Assembly: GCA_001709035.1 (NCBI GenBank)
Contig: LVKA01000015.1
Span: 286,663 to 350,662 of the forward strand
Length of the DNA: 64,000 bases
Source of the DNA: Candidatus Thiodiazotropha endoloripes
GTDB taxonomy: Bacteria; Pseudomonadota; Gammaproteobacteria; Chromatiales; Chromatiaceae
Direction: 5' to 3'
Position 1 is the first letter of the stretch. Each line of letters starts with the position of its first letter. The notes beneath the pieces are model-generated. The model did not search any database. It was not told the origin of the DNA and saw nothing but the letters and a program-made list of their open reading frames with translations. This document shows positions 8,704 to 18,048 of this stretch, piece by piece. Made by a program: the position numbers and the translations under genes.

Positions 8704-8835
8704 ATCAGTTGCCCTGTGTGAACCTAGTAAATTAATTCACTACTGTTCCAGATAGTTTAGTTAATTTTCAGCTCAACGCATGTCCCGGGGACCCCGAGTG
8801 CGGCTGTATCCTGACTGACCGCACCCTCAGGTTGA

Positions 8836-9315
8836 TCAGTACATGCTGATTTCCTGCCACTCCTCATCCGTCAGCAGCTTGTTCAGATCCACCAGTATCA
8901 ATAACCGGCCTTCCTGTGTCGCCACACCCTGGATATATCGGGAACTCTCTTCGGTCCCCACGTTGGGTGCTGCATCGATTTCATCTTCACGCAGTTCAAC
9001 AACTTCGGCAACGGCGTCAACCAGTATGCCGACAACCTGCTTTTCAGATTCAATCACAACAATACGGCTATTATCACTGACTTCCACGGAAGGGAGCCCA
9101 AACCGCTTTCGGGTATCGATTACCGTCACCACATTGCCGCGCAGATTGACGATACCCAGGACATAACTTGGCGCCCCGGGTACAGGTGCAATCTCCGTCA
9201 CTCTCAAGACTTCCTGTACCTGCATGACGTTAATGCCATAAACCTCATCCATCAGGATGAACGTGACAAATTGAATCAGTGGGCCACCGCCACTATCGTC
9301 GTCATCTACACTCAT
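8836..9315 (-). CDS. cheW: Chemotaxis coupling protein CheW
   Basis: A 159-aa CheW. It shows the two-beta-barrel CheW pattern: QFVTFILMDEVYGINVMQVQEVLR, then a conserved VPGAPSYVLGIVNLRGNVVTVIDTRKRFGL block (residues about 47-75), VVGILVDAVAEVVEL, and a C-terminal ILVDLNKLLTDEEW. CheW bridges the CheA kinase to chemoreceptors at the inner membrane. It follows a second CheW-domain gene and ParA in the same direction, which is the polar chemosensory array arrangement. Confidence 0.95.
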   Translation of the reverse strand: MSVDDDDSGGGPLIQFVTFILMDEVYGINVMQVQEVLRVTEIAPVPGAPSYVLGIVNLRGNVVTVIDTRKRFGLPSVEVSDNSRIVVIESEKQVVGILVDAVAEVVELREDEIDAAPNVGTEESSRYIQGVATQEGRLLILVDLNKLLTDEEWQEISMY

Positions 9316-9435
9316 TATCTACACCCCTATCGCTTGCAGACTTTTATCTGTTGGTTTTTAGCGCGCAGCAGATGACTGCTTCACAACTGTCGTTTATTCG
9401 ATGACCGAACATCATCCAAACCCTAGCCTTTCAAC

Positions 9436-10110
9436 TTAAGCCGCCAGCAGTTGCAACACCCCATCCACATCGAGCAACACACTCAGCTCTTCGACAATGA
9501 TGCCCGCATACCAGGGTTTATTGTGGATACCATTACGCCAACGCACATCTTCCTTTACCACATTCATCGTATTGCAAATGGTATCAACCGCCAGCGCGCG
9601 GTCCCCTTCACCAATCAATAGCAGCTGTTGCGATTCGATCTGTGTTTCGGCCGTCAATCTTTCCGGCATCAGTAATCGTGCACTGTCGATGACCACCACC
9701 TTTTCATCCCGATTGACTATCACTCCCATGGACCAGGCCGGCTGTCCAGGTAACTGACTCGCTTCACCATGGTAGTTGAGGATCCCTTTCATGGCATTCA
9801 GCGGAATCCCCATGGTAATACCGTTTACCTTGAACAACAGCACTTGAAACTCATTCTCCACCCACGCCGGAAGCGCAGAATCCTGTTGCTGTTGGGTTTG
9901 TGTTGATTGCTCGAGCTTTGGCTCAGATATCCGGGTCTCTTCCACCTTGATATCGGCCACCTGAGGTGGCTCTTTAACCGCCACACTTTCGCTCGGGATG
10001 GTATCGATCTCGAGCAGCAGGGTATCCAGATAGCTTTTCAACGCATGATCCGGTTCCTCGACCTTTTCGCTAACCGGTTTGCTGCGGGTTTTGTCATTTC
10101 CCAAGCTCAT
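9436..10110 (-). CDS. CheW-domain protein (ParP-like, 224 aa)
   Basis: The protein has a variable N-terminus (residues 1-95, Glu/Ser/Gln-rich, including LKSYLDTLLLEIDTIPSE) and a C-terminal CheW-like domain (FQVLLFKVNGITMGIPLNAMKGIL, GVIVNRDEKVVVIDSARLL, ILLDVDGVLQLLA). In polar flagellates the CheW-like protein encoded beside the ParA-type ATPase is ParP, which links the array to the polar ParC. The position next to the parA-like gene, with a 4-bp overlap, supports that role, though by context only. The domain is weaker than the true CheW downstream. Confidence 0.8.
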   Translation of the reverse strand: MSLGNDKTRSKPVSEKVEEPDHALKSYLDTLLLEIDTIPSESVAVKEPPQVADIKVEETRISEPKLEQSTQTQQQQDSALPAWVENEFQVLLFKVNGITMGIPLNAMKGILNYHGEASQLPGQPAWSMGVIVNRDEKVVVIDSARLLMPERLTAETQIESQQLLLIGEGDRALAVDTICNTMNVVKEDVRWRNGIHNKPWYAGIIVEELSVLLDVDGVLQLLAA

Positions 10111-10907
10111 CCACCTGCTCCTGCCTGGGGTAGCGTCTCATGGTCATTCAACAGCTCTTCAACCAGTTTGCCGTAGGCCAAGGTGCCATGGCTCTGTGGG
10201 GCGAAGAACGCCGGGGGTATCCCCGCCTTGCTGGCTTCCCGAAACTGGGTATCGACAGGAACCAGGCTGTGCCACACATGATCCGGATAGCTCTCGCGCA
10301 TCACTTTGAGGCTGTCGATGGAGGCGCGGGTACGTTGATCGTACATGGTCGGAACAATATGGTATGGCAGTGGTACGCGTCTCGATTTGGTGACCATATC
10401 GAGGGTATGCAGCATCCGCTCAAGCCCCTTCAATGAGAGAAACTCAGTCTGTACCGGAATGATCAGATGATCACAGGCCGCCAGTGCATTGATCATCAAA
10501 ACACCCAGGATCGGCGGGCAATCGAGGATCACATGATCATAGCGATTCTGCAGCTGACCCATCGCCTGTTTAATGACCAGTCCCATGCCATCCAGCTTAC
10601 CGGCTTGTCGATCCAGTGTTGCCAGAGCCATTTCCGCCGGCATCAGATCGAGGCCTTCGGTACCGGTTGGGTGTATCAGACTCAGGGGATCCACTGTCTG
10701 GTTTTGTGCCACGCCTTTGAACAGGCTGTAGACGCTCTCTTCCAGCCCATCCGGATCGTAACGGAAATAGCTGGTCAGAGAGGCATGGGGATCGATATCG
10801 ACCAGCAGGGTACGCAGTCCCCACTGCGCCAACAGTCCACCCAGGGATACGGTGGTGGTGGTCTTGCCGACACCGCCTTTCTGATTGGCTACCGTCCAGA
10901 CTTTCAC
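10107..10907 (-). CDS. ParA-type ATPase of the chemotaxis cluster (ParC-like)
   Basis: A 266-aa ParA/Soj-family ATPase. It begins [23 protein letters not shown] (deviant Walker A KGGVGKT, residues 9-17), then [15 protein letters not shown] (switch I), [18 protein letters not shown] (switch II) and [18 protein letters not shown]. In this genomic setting such ATPases (ParC in Vibrio, PpfA-like elsewhere) place the chemosensory array at the pole or midcell. It overlaps motD by 4 bp and the cheW-like gene by 4 bp, so it is translationally coupled to both. Confidence 0.88.
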   Translation of the reverse strand: MKVWTVANQKGGVGKTTTTVSLGGLLAQWGLRTLLVDIDPHASLTSYFRYDPDGLEESVYSLFKGVAQNQTVDPLSLIHPTGTEGLDLMPAEMALATLDRQAGKLDGMGLVIKQAMGQLQNRYDHVILDCPPILGVLMINALAACDHLIIPVQTEFLSLKGLERMLHTLDMVTKSRRVPLPYHIVPTMYDQRTRASIDSLKVMRESYPDHVWHSLVPVDTQFREASKAGIPPAFFAPQSHGTLAYGKLVEELLNDHETLPQAGAGG

Positions 10908-11761
10908 CGGCCACTTCCCGGCAGATCGATGACCCGGTCCGCCTGCTTGTTCATACCCAGAATGATCAGTGTGACGCGACGATTTTTCGCGCGCCCTTCC
11001 TGAGTATTGTTCTCTGCCACCGGCCGATGTTCTGCGTATCCGACAGCGGACATGCGCCCAGGATTGATACCGGTGCGGGTCATCAGATGCACCACACTGG
11101 CTGCACGAGCGGCTGACAGCTCCCAGTTGGAGGGAAACTCTTCCGTATTGATCGGGCGATTATCCGTATTGCCCTCCACCTGCAGCTGATTGGGCACCGT
11201 CTTCAACACCTGGCTGATTTCGCCAAGCGCTTTTACCGCGGCTCTGGAGAGATGCGCGCTGGCACTCGGGAAGAGCATTTTGTCCTTCATGTTCACCACC
11301 ACCCGATCTTCACTGAAACTCACATCGACCAGATCCTGGTCGACATAGTCACTCAGCATATCCTCGATGGTGGCGGCCAGAAAACTGAGCCGCTGTGTCT
11401 CATTGCTTGGCAGATCGGGGATCACCTGTTTGCCAACAGCCGTATCCATTCCCAGTTCATTCTCGATACCGGGGCCCTGACGCAACTCCCCCTGGATCAA
11501 GGCGCTCTCATCACCCAGACCGGGGGTATCGCCCCGACTGCGGGAGAGCTCACCAACCTGGATCGGATCGAGACTGCGCTGAGACTCCTGGAAGGCATGG
11601 GTCAGGGTCTGAGACAACACCCGGTATTTACCTTCGTTAACCGATGAAACAGAGTACATAACCACAAAAAAGGCAAACAGCAGGGTCACGAAATCAGCGT
11701 AGGAGACAATCCAACGCTCATGATTCGCAGGCTCTTCCTGACGTTTGCGTCTTCTAGCCAT
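10904..11761 (-). CDS. motD: Flagellar motor stator protein MotD (MotB-type)
   Basis: A 285-aa MotB-family stator. A basic N-terminus (MARRRKRQEE) is followed by one membrane helix with the proton-binding aspartate (SYADFVTLLFAFFVVMYS; Asp about residue 23). A long linker leads to a C-terminal OmpA-like peptidoglycan-binding domain (VEGNTDNRPI, then NWELSAARAASVVHLM, and AKNRRVTLIIL). I chose the ATG at 11761 over the longer frame because AGAGG lies 6 bases upstream and the N-terminus then matches MotB proteins. It works with MotC as a second, proton-driven stator set. The MotCD names follow Pseudomonas usage. Confidence 0.92.
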   Translation of the reverse strand: MARRRKRQEEPANHERWIVSYADFVTLLFAFFVVMYSVSSVNEGKYRVLSQTLTHAFQESQRSLDPIQVGELSRSRGDTPGLGDESALIQGELRQGPGIENELGMDTAVGKQVIPDLPSNETQRLSFLAATIEDMLSDYVDQDLVDVSFSEDRVVVNMKDKMLFPSASAHLSRAAVKALGEISQVLKTVPNQLQVEGNTDNRPINTEEFPSNWELSAARAASVVHLMTRTGINPGRMSAVGYAEHRPVAENNTQEGRAKNRRVTLIILGMNKQADRVIDLPGSGR

Positions 11762-11806
11762 AGTGGCCTCTGAGATGATCGTTGTACCTTTCAAAGCCAA
11801 ACAGGA

Positions 11807-12553
11807 TCATTGCAGAAATCCCTTCAGCTTGGTTTCAATACTGCGGGGATTGTCACCTTCCGCAATACCGATAACACCCTCGATGACCATCTCCCGAAAC
11901 TTGGAGATATTTTCCGATTGGGTCTTGAGCTTGGCGGCGATCGGCAGCAGAAACAGATTGGCCAGGCCGACACCGTAGATGGTGGCGACAAAGGCGGTTG
12001 CGATACCACTGCCAAGCTTGCTGGGATCGGCCAGGTTTTGCATCACGTGAATCAATCCCATGACCGCGCCGATAATACCAATTGTAGGCGAGTATCCGCC
12101 CATCCCTTCGAATACCTTGGAAGCCTGTATGTCATACTGTTCACTGGCATCCACCTCCATCTCCAGGATCGAGCGCAAGGCATCCGGCTCACTGCCATCG
12201 ACGAGTAGTTGCATCCCCTTGCGGATAAACGGATCCGGCTCTTCGTCTGCGATGGTCTCCAGGCCCAGCAAACCCTCTTTTCTAGCGATATTGCTCCACT
12301 GCACCAGTTTTTCAATGGTGGTCGGCATATCAAGTCTGGCCGGCAGAAACACCCGGCCGGAGAGACGCAGGGCATGCCAGAAGACCGGCACCGGAGTCTG
12401 CAGCAGTATGGCACCGATGGTGCCGCCGATGACGATCACCATGGCCGGGCCATTGACCAGGGAGTCCATATGTCCCCCCTCCAGCCAATTGCCGCCCAGA
12501 ATCGCCAGAAAAGCGACGACGATACCGATAAAGCTCAGAAAGTCGACTCTCAT
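11807..12553 (-). CDS. motC: Flagellar motor stator protein MotC (MotA-type)
   Basis: A 248-aa MotA/TolQ/ExbB-type membrane protein. Hydrophobic segments lie near residues 4-22 and 32-52, with the conserved pair at about 145-170 (YSPTIGIIGAVMGLIHVMQNLADPSKLGSGIATAFVATIYGVG region) and 171-205. The cytoplasmic loop between helices 2 and 3 carries the charged residues that contact FliG. It forms the proton channel with MotD, which starts about 45 bp downstream. Its ATG overlaps the cheB stop (ATGA-type overlap). Confidence 0.92.
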   Translation of the reverse strand: MRVDFLSFIGIVVAFLAILGGNWLEGGHMDSLVNGPAMVIVIGGTIGAILLQTPVPVFWHALRLSGRVFLPARLDMPTTIEKLVQWSNIARKEGLLGLETIADEEPDPFIRKGMQLLVDGSEPDALRSILEMEVDASEQYDIQASKVFEGMGGYSPTIGIIGAVMGLIHVMQNLADPSKLGSGIATAFVATIYGVGLANLFLLPIAAKLKTQSENISKFREMVIEGVIGIAEGDNPRSIETKLKGFLQ

Positions 12554-13614
12554 TTCACTCTCGCCATAAGTGGCCCAATCTCATCGATACTCAATACCTT
12601 GTCAGAAAGACCCGCCTTCTCGACTGCCTGTGGCATTCCATAAACAACACAGCTCTTTTGATCCTGACTCCACAAGGAGGAGCCGTAACTCTTTAACTTT
12701 TTCGCCCCCTCCAGACCATCTGATCCCATACCGGTCAGGATCAGTGCAAGCGCTTTACCCCGGTAGCTTTCCGCCACCGAAGCCAGCATCTGATCGACAC
12801 TGGGGTGGTAGATCTCGCCCGGCAACGGATTGGAGATCCGCACCTGATATCCAACAGCGCCACGAACCACTGTTGTCTGTTTTCCACCTGGCGCAATCAG
12901 CGCCACACCCGGCTGTAACGTTTCACGATCCATCGCCTCTTTGACCTTGATGGCACAGGAGCCATCAAGACGCTCCGCATAGGCCCGGGTGAAACTGCCC
13001 GGCATATGCACCGCGGCGACCACCGGCAGAGGATAGTTTCTCGGCAAGGCACTCAATACCTGTCGCAGTGCTACCGGTCCACCGGTAGACGCACCAATCG
13101 CCACCATTTCCGGACTGCTTGAGAATGTCGGTGCCGCCTGACCCACGCCGGCAACGCGAGAGGGTGATGGAGTCAGGTACTCTTTGACACTGGCTCGCGA
13201 CAGGGTCAGGGGAGATTTTGCCAAATCCCGAACCCGCTCCAGCAGCGCCTTGGAAGTCTCTTCGGCCCCGGCTACCGGATTGCTCATCTCTTTGGGCAGA
13301 AAGTCCATCGCCCCCGCATCCAGCGCTTCGAGGGTCTCTTTGGCACCCTCGGTGGTAACTGCTGAAAACATCAGGATTCTGGTTGGTGTCTCAGCCATGA
13401 TTCTGCGAACGGCGGTGATCCCATCGATCACCGGCATCTCCACATCCATGGTCACCACGTCGGGCTTGAGGCTTTTTGTTTGCCGGATCGCCTCATCACC
13501 ATTGGCTGCAAAGCCAATGATTTCCATATCCTGTGCAGATTGCAGTGCAGCCGCTACACGATTACGAAAAAAGGCTGAGTCATCGACAATCAGTACTCGC
13601 ACTTTGGCGCCCAT
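12550..13614 (-). CDS. cheB: Chemotaxis methylesterase CheB
   Basis: A 354-aa CheB: an N-terminal receiver domain (VLIVDDSAFFR; phosphoacceptor Asp57 in TMDVEMPVIDG), a linker at 130-165, and a C-terminal methylesterase with the catalytic serine in AIGASTGGP, the histidine in AAVHMPGSF and the aspartate in LTGMGSDGLEG. It removes methyl groups from, and deamidates, chemoreceptor glutamates when phosphorylated by CheA. It is in the same operon as CheA (91-bp spacer) and MotC (overlap). CheR is not in this window. Confidence 0.95.
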   Translation of the reverse strand: MGAKVRVLIVDDSAFFRNRVAAALQSAQDMEIIGFAANGDEAIRQTKSLKPDVVTMDVEMPVIDGITAVRRIMAETPTRILMFSAVTTEGAKETLEALDAGAMDFLPKEMSNPVAGAEETSKALLERVRDLAKSPLTLSRASVKEYLTPSPSRVAGVGQAAPTFSSSPEMVAIGASTGGPVALRQVLSALPRNYPLPVVAAVHMPGSFTRAYAERLDGSCAIKVKEAMDRETLQPGVALIAPGGKQTTVVRGAVGYQVRISNPLPGEIYHPSVDQMLASVAESYRGKALALILTGMGSDGLEGAKKLKSYGSSLWSQDQKSCVVYGMPQAVEKAGLSDKVLSIDEIGPLMARVK

Positions 13615-13705
13615 AGTCCCTCTTCAAAGTTGACCTTAGTCTTAGAGACGGACTGCAAGCCAAACCTTGCCGAAAGAATGCACCAGACCGTCAATGACCG
13701 GTTCG

Positions 13706-16006
13706 TTAAAACTTCTTAACATATTTTCGCATCAGACCAGGCACATCCATGATCAGAGCGATCTTACCGTCGCCGGTTATGGTGGCACCCGCCATACCTT
13801 CCAGGCCTTGCAGCAGTGCCCCCAGGGGTTTGATCACCACCTCTTCCTGACCGATCAGATGATCGACCACCAAACCTACTTGAATATTACCCACGTTCAC
13901 GATCACCACATGACCACTGCCCTTCTCCTCATTGACCAATGGGTTGTTCGGTCTCAGCCAGTTGCGCAGATAGAACAACGGCAGGGCACGCTCCCGCACC
14001 ATGATCGTCAACTGTCCATCCACCACATTGGTCCGCTTCAGATCCAGATTGAAGATCTCCACCACACTGGCCAGCGGCAGGGCAAAGGGTTGATCATTCA
14101 ACAGCACCATCAGGGTAGGCAGAATCGCCAATGTCAACGGCAACTTGATGATAATGATACTGCCCTGCCCCCATTCGGAATCGATCTCCACCGAGCCGTT
14201 CATCTGGGCGATTCGGGTTTTCACAACATCCATGCCGACGCCTCGACCGGAGACATCGGATATCTCGGTTTTGGTTGAGAATCCCGGCGCAAAGATCAGA
14301 TTGAAACACTCTTTATCATCGAGTCTGGCCGCTGCTTCGGCATCCATCATGCCCTTCTCCACGGCTTTTTGGCGGAGCACATCAGGATCCATGCCTTTAC
14401 CGTCATCGGCGATCGAGAGCAGGATATGATCACCTTCCTGGGCCGCCGAAAGGACCACGGTGCCACGTCTCGGCTTGCCTTTCTCTTCCCGGTCCTCCGG
14501 CTGCTCGATGCCGTGATCGACAGAATTTCGCACCAGATGCACCAGCGGATCGGCAAGCGCCTCGACAAGGTTCTTATCGAGATCCGTATCCTCACCCTGC
14601 ATCTCGAGATCAATCTCTTTTTTCAGGCTGCGGGCCAGATCACGCACCACCCTGGGAAATCGACCGAAAACCTTTTTGATCGGTTGCATGCGGGTCTTCA
14701 TCACCGCAAGCTGCAGATCGGAGGTTACAACATCCAGATTGCCAACCGCATTCGAGACCTCTTCATCATTCAGGGTCGCCTTCAGTGTTGCCAGGCGATT
14801 TCTTACCAGCACCAGCTCACCCACCATGTTCATGATATCGTCCAGGCGCTGTGTATCGACTCGAACGGTAGTCTCGGCCGGAGGCTTGTTTGCAGCAGCA
14901 GGCTTGCCCCCCTTGGCCGCTGGTTTGGCTGGTTTGGCTGGTTTGGCTGGTTTGGCTGGTTTGGCTGCAGGTTTCGCCGCTGGCTCGGCTTTCGCCTTTT
15001 TTGCTGGCGCCGCCTTCTTCTTGGCCACGGCTTTCTTCTTGGCAGCCGGTTTTTTGGCCGCTTCAGCCTTCGGCTTGTCAGCACTCTCCTGACTCAGCTT
15101 GTTTGGATCGAATTTTCCTTGGCCATGAATCTGATCGAGTAGATCCTCGAACTCATCCTCAGTGATCTCATCACCGGCCGGGGCGCTGGATTTCTTTGGG
15201 GTTGCCGGCTTTTGTTTGGCCTCGGCAGGTTTATCAGGCAATTTGCCAGGATCGAATTTTCCTTTGCCATGGATCTGGTCGAGAATATCCTCAAACTCAT
15301 CTTCCGAGATATCATCGGAAGCGGCTTTCGTCGCTTTCGGTGTCTCCTGCTCCTGAGCAGGCTTACCGGTGAACTGGCCTTTTCCGTGTAACTCGTCCAG
15401 AAGTGATTCGAACTCATCTTCGGAGATTTCATCACTGTCCGCGGCTTTGGGTTCAGGCTCCTGGATCGCATCCAGCAGCTCTTCAAACTCATTCTCGCTC
15501 AACTCATCCTGGGCTTCAGCGCTATCCTCAGTGTTGACGGCGACTTCCGCTTCCGCCTCTTCGACTGTCTCTTCGACGACCTCTTCCTGCGGCTCCTCGG
15601 CTTCCTCTTCCTCTCCTTCCGGCACAGCGTATTGATTGAGCCTCTGAATCAGGCCTGGATCGGCATGATCCGGCATGACGCCCTGGCGGACCTCATCGAA
15701 CATGACATTGACGACGTCGAGCACCTCCAGCACGGAATCCATCAGATCGGGGCCGACGCTGCGCTGCCCTTGGCGCAGCACATTGAACACATCCTCGGCA
15801 CGATGACAAACCTCGACCAGAGGTTCTATGGTCAGAAATCCGGCGCCACCTTTAATGGTATGGAAACCACGAAATACCGCATTGAGCAGATCAAAATCAT
15901 CCGGTTGTTGCTCCAGATCGACCAATTGCTCACTGAGCAATTCGAGAATTTCACCCGCTTCAACCAGAAAATCCTGAAGGATTTCGTCGTTGACATCGAT
16001 GCTCAT
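13706..16006 (-). CDS. cheA: Chemotaxis histidine kinase CheA with repeat-rich linker
   Basis: A 766-aa CheA. The Hpt domain carries the phosphorylated His49 (FHTIKGGAGF). Residues 120-375 form a long linker instead of a globular P2 domain. It has four copies of an acidic helix motif resembling DEISEDEFESLLDELHG, at about 168-181, 192-210, 231-250 and 279-298, followed by an Ala/Lys/Pro tract (311-375). P3 dimerisation starts near 380 (VRVDTQRLDDIMNMVGELVL). The P4 kinase domain has LVRNSVDHGIE (N box) and IADDGKGMD, FAPGFSTK and GRGVGMDVV. P5 is the CheW-like C-terminus. The four motifs resemble the CheY-binding tip of FliM encoded in this window. Confidence 0.95.
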   Translation of the reverse strand: MSIDVNDEILQDFLVEAGEILELLSEQLVDLEQQPDDFDLLNAVFRGFHTIKGGAGFLTIEPLVEVCHRAEDVFNVLRQGQRSVGPDLMDSVLEVLDVVNVMFDEVRQGVMPDHADPGLIQRLNQYAVPEGEEEEAEEPQEEVVEETVEEAEAEVAVNTEDSAEAQDELSENEFEELLDAIQEPEPKAADSDEISEDEFESLLDELHGKGQFTGKPAQEQETPKATKAASDDISEDEFEDILDQIHGKGKFDPGKLPDKPAEAKQKPATPKKSSAPAGDEITEDEFEDLLDQIHGQGKFDPNKLSQESADKPKAEAAKKPAAKKKAVAKKKAAPAKKAKAEPAAKPAAKPAKPAKPAKPAKPAAKGGKPAAANKPPAETTVRVDTQRLDDIMNMVGELVLVRNRLATLKATLNDEEVSNAVGNLDVVTSDLQLAVMKTRMQPIKKVFGRFPRVVRDLARSLKKEIDLEMQGEDTDLDKNLVEALADPLVHLVRNSVDHGIEQPEDREEKGKPRRGTVVLSAAQEGDHILLSIADDGKGMDPDVLRQKAVEKGMMDAEAAARLDDKECFNLIFAPGFSTKTEISDVSGRGVGMDVVKTRIAQMNGSVEIDSEWGQGSIIIIKLPLTLAILPTLMVLLNDQPFALPLASVVEIFNLDLKRTNVVDGQLTIMVRERALPLFYLRNWLRPNNPLVNEEKGSGHVVIVNVGNIQVGLVVDHLIGQEEVVIKPLGALLQGLEGMAGATITGDGKIALIMDVPGLMRKYVKKF
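14922..14966 (-). repeat. Five 9-bp tandem repeats inside cheA
   Basis: The nonamer GGTTTGGCT (plus strand) occurs five times in a row. On the coding strand it encodes a Lys-Pro-Ala triplet repeated in the disordered linker of CheA. The unit length is a multiple of three, so gain or loss of units would change the linker length without breaking the frame. Confidence 0.9.
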
Positions 16007-16077
16007 CTATCACTCCCGGTAACACTGCCGAATATTGCCATTCTTATTGACTGATATATCGGTCTGAACTCGAATAA

Positions 16078-16812
16078 CTAAAATCCAAGACTTGAGAGCA
16101 GGTCATCCACGTCATCCTGACTGGTCACTTGATCGCCTTGATCGAGTCCAGGAATTGCCGGGCCAGCCAATTCTTCCTTCTCTTTCTTGCCAGAATCGTC
16201 TTCAAGCTTGTTGCCGGTAATACGGACCAACATGACTAACTTCTCTTCCACATCATGTACCAGAGTGATTACCTTGCGGATAATCTGACCGGTGAGGTCC
16301 TGAAAATCCTGTGCCATCAGCACATCGGACAGGTTTTTGTGCAACTCTGCCGCATCCTCCTTTGACTTGAGCAGATACTGAGACAGGTCGCGACTCAAAT
16401 CCACGAACTCTTCTTTATCCAACATGCGGGAACGCAGTCGCTCCCACTGCTCCGAAAGCTCAGTGGACTGCTTCTCGATTCCCTCGATCAACGGCATGCT
16501 CTTTTCCACTGCGGTGAGGGTGCGATCCGCCGACTGCTCGGTCATGGTTATGACGTAGGTCAGTCGCTCCTTGGCATCCGGTATTTCCACCGTTGTCATG
16601 TCACTGATTTTTGCATCGAGTAAAAAGCCGTTGATTGCATCATGCAGTTCACGGGTCAAGCGACCGACTTCGAGGAATAACTGATCGTTACTTGCGGGGG
16701 ATGTTAAAGAAGCAATCAGTCTTTCAGACTCTTCTTGATCGCCCGATTCCAGGCTGGCTACCAATGCTCTTGCCGTCTCTAACCGCTGCTGGTTATCCTG
16801 ATTGTGCCCCAT
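16078..16812 (-). CDS. cheZ: Protein phosphatase CheZ
   Basis: A 244-aa CheZ. The long helical hairpin includes VGRLTRELHDAINGFLLD and the catalytic helix LMAQDFQDLTGQIIRKVI, where DFQDLTGQ is the invariant phosphatase motif with the glutamine that positions water. The C-terminal tail DVDDLLSSLGF is the CheY-binding helix. It dephosphorylates CheY-P. I start at the ATG at 16812, preceded by GGAG at 9 bases. A TTG at 16842 overlapping the cheY stop would add ten residues and is less likely. It is directly downstream of cheY. Confidence 0.93.
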   Translation of the reverse strand: MGHNQDNQQRLETARALVASLESGDQEESERLIASLTSPASNDQLFLEVGRLTRELHDAINGFLLDAKISDMTTVEIPDAKERLTYVITMTEQSADRTLTAVEKSMPLIEGIEKQSTELSEQWERLRSRMLDKEEFVDLSRDLSQYLLKSKEDAAELHKNLSDVLMAQDFQDLTGQIIRKVITLVHDVEEKLVMLVRITGNKLEDDSGKKEKEELAGPAIPGLDQGDQVTSQDDVDDLLSSLGF

Positions 16813-16838
16813 ATTGATAAACTCCAGGCGATAGAAGC

Positions 16839-17222
16839 TCAACCCACACGTTCAAAGATCTTGTTGATCTTCTCTTCAAGGGTCGTAGCGGTGAAGGGTT
16901 TGACGACGTAACCATTGACGCCGGCTTGAGCCGCTTCGATGATCTGCTCACGTTTTGATTCGGCGGTCACCATCAAAACCGGCAGACCGGCAAGTTTTTC
17001 GTCTGCCCGCACGGCTTTCAACAGATCGATGCCGGTCATCCCGGGCATATTCCAGTCGGAGACCAGAAAATCGAAATTACCGCTCTGCAGCATCGGCAGC
17101 GCCGTCAGACCGTCATCTGCCTCCTGGGTATTGTTGAAACCCAGATCGCGTAGCAAATTTTTGATAATACGCCTCATGGTGGAGAAATCGTCCACAATCA
17201 GGATCTTCATGTTTTTATCCAA
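16839..17222 (-). CDS. cheY: Chemotaxis response regulator CheY
   Basis: A 127-aa single-domain receiver. It has the acidic pair in [14 protein letters not shown], the phosphoacceptor Asp56 in [12 protein letters not shown], the switch threonine in LMVTAESK (about residue 86) and the lysine in YVVKPF (about 108). The DFSTMRRI stretch is specific for CheY rather than other receivers. Phosphorylated CheY binds FliM and FliN at the motor switch. It lies downstream of fliA and upstream of cheZ in the same operon. Confidence 0.95.
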   Translation of the reverse strand: MDKNMKILIVDDFSTMRRIIKNLLRDLGFNNTQEADDGLTALPMLQSGNFDFLVSDWNMPGMTGIDLLKAVRADEKLAGLPVLMVTAESKREQIIEAAQAGVNGYVVKPFTATTLEEKINKIFERVG

Positions 17223-17286
17223 TGCTCACTCCCTCCTGCATATCACCGGTGGTTTCCAGTCTCGGCACACACAGGCCAACCAATTA

Positions 17287-18048
17287 CTACTCTTCGTCAC
17301 GTACCAATGAAAGCCAGTCCGTCAAACGTGAACGCAGACGCAGAGTTGCCTGACTGTGTATCTGACAGACTCTGGATTCACTGACACCCAGCACATGGCC
17401 GATTTCACGAAGATTCATTTCATCATCGTAATACATCGCGATTACCAATCGCTCCCGCTCCGGCAGGCTTGCAATCGCCTCTGCCAGCGCCTTCTTGAAC
17501 GCATCCTTCTGCAGGCCATCGAACGGACTGTCCATCGGGCCTTCCCGGGTAGCCGGAAAACCGTCACTGACAGCGGTCAGTTCATCCAAACTGAAGATCC
17601 GGCAGCCGGTCGAATCCTGGAGAATCTGGTGATAATCCTCCAGACTCATATCCAGCGCCTTCGCCACTTCAACATCCCGGGCATCCCGGCCTTCGTGGTT
17701 TTCGATCTCACGCATCGCTTCCGCCACCATGCGTGCCTTGCGATGCACGGATCGAGGTGTCCAGTCGCTGCGTCTGATCTCATCCAGCATGGCGCCACGA
17801 ATGCGGATACCCGCATAGGTTTCGAAGCTGGCGCCCTGAGTGGGATCATAATTCTTACTCGCCTCAAGCAGGCCCAACATACCGGCCTGGATCAGGTCAT
17901 CAGACTGAACATTGGGTGGCAGCCGATTCATCAGATGATAGGCAATCCTCTTTACCAGTCCTGCATGCTGATCAACCAGATCATTGTAGCTCTGCTGTTT
18001 TTGCACGGCGGTGTATGTCGCTAAACCGTTCACCGTCTTACTCCCCAT
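17287..18048 (-). CDS. fliA: Flagellar sigma factor FliA (sigma-28)
   Basis: A 253-aa sigma-28. Region 2 includes LVKRIAYHLMNRLPPNVQSDDLIQAGMLGLLEA and YAGIRIRGAMLDEIRRSDW. Region 3 has ARMVAEAMREIENHEGRDA. Region 4 has LPERERLVIAMYYDDEMNLREIGHVLGVSESRVCQIHSQATLRLR, a helix-turn-helix. It directs RNA polymerase to late flagellar and chemotaxis promoters and is normally held by FlgM, which is not in this window. Its start overlaps the flhG stop by 11 bp. Confidence 0.96.
   Translation of the reverse strand: MGSKTVNGLATYTAVQKQQSYNDLVDQHAGLVKRIAYHLMNRLPPNVQSDDLIQAGMLGLLEASKNYDPTQGASFETYAGIRIRGAMLDEIRRSDWTPRSVHRKARMVAEAMREIENHEGRDARDVEVAKALDMSLEDYHQILQDSTGCRIFSLDELTAVSDGFPATREGPMDSPFDGLQKDAFKKALAEAIASLPERERLVIAMYYDDEMNLREIGHVLGVSESRVCQIHSQATLRLRSRLTDWLSLVRDEE

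Noticed and set aside
8515..8721. 68-aa plus-strand frame opposite the small che-cluster gene
   Set aside because: It is antisense to the 57-aa gene, which has the ribosome-binding site and operon context.
14922..14966. CRISPR-like repeats in cheA
   Set aside because: Nine-base units without spacers, inside a coding frame. No CRISPR array or cas gene is seen anywhere in the window.
14145..15635. Long plus-strand frames opposite cheA, rich in Ser, Trp, Leu
   Set aside because: Shadows of the repetitive, GC-rich cheA coding sequence read on the wrong strand.
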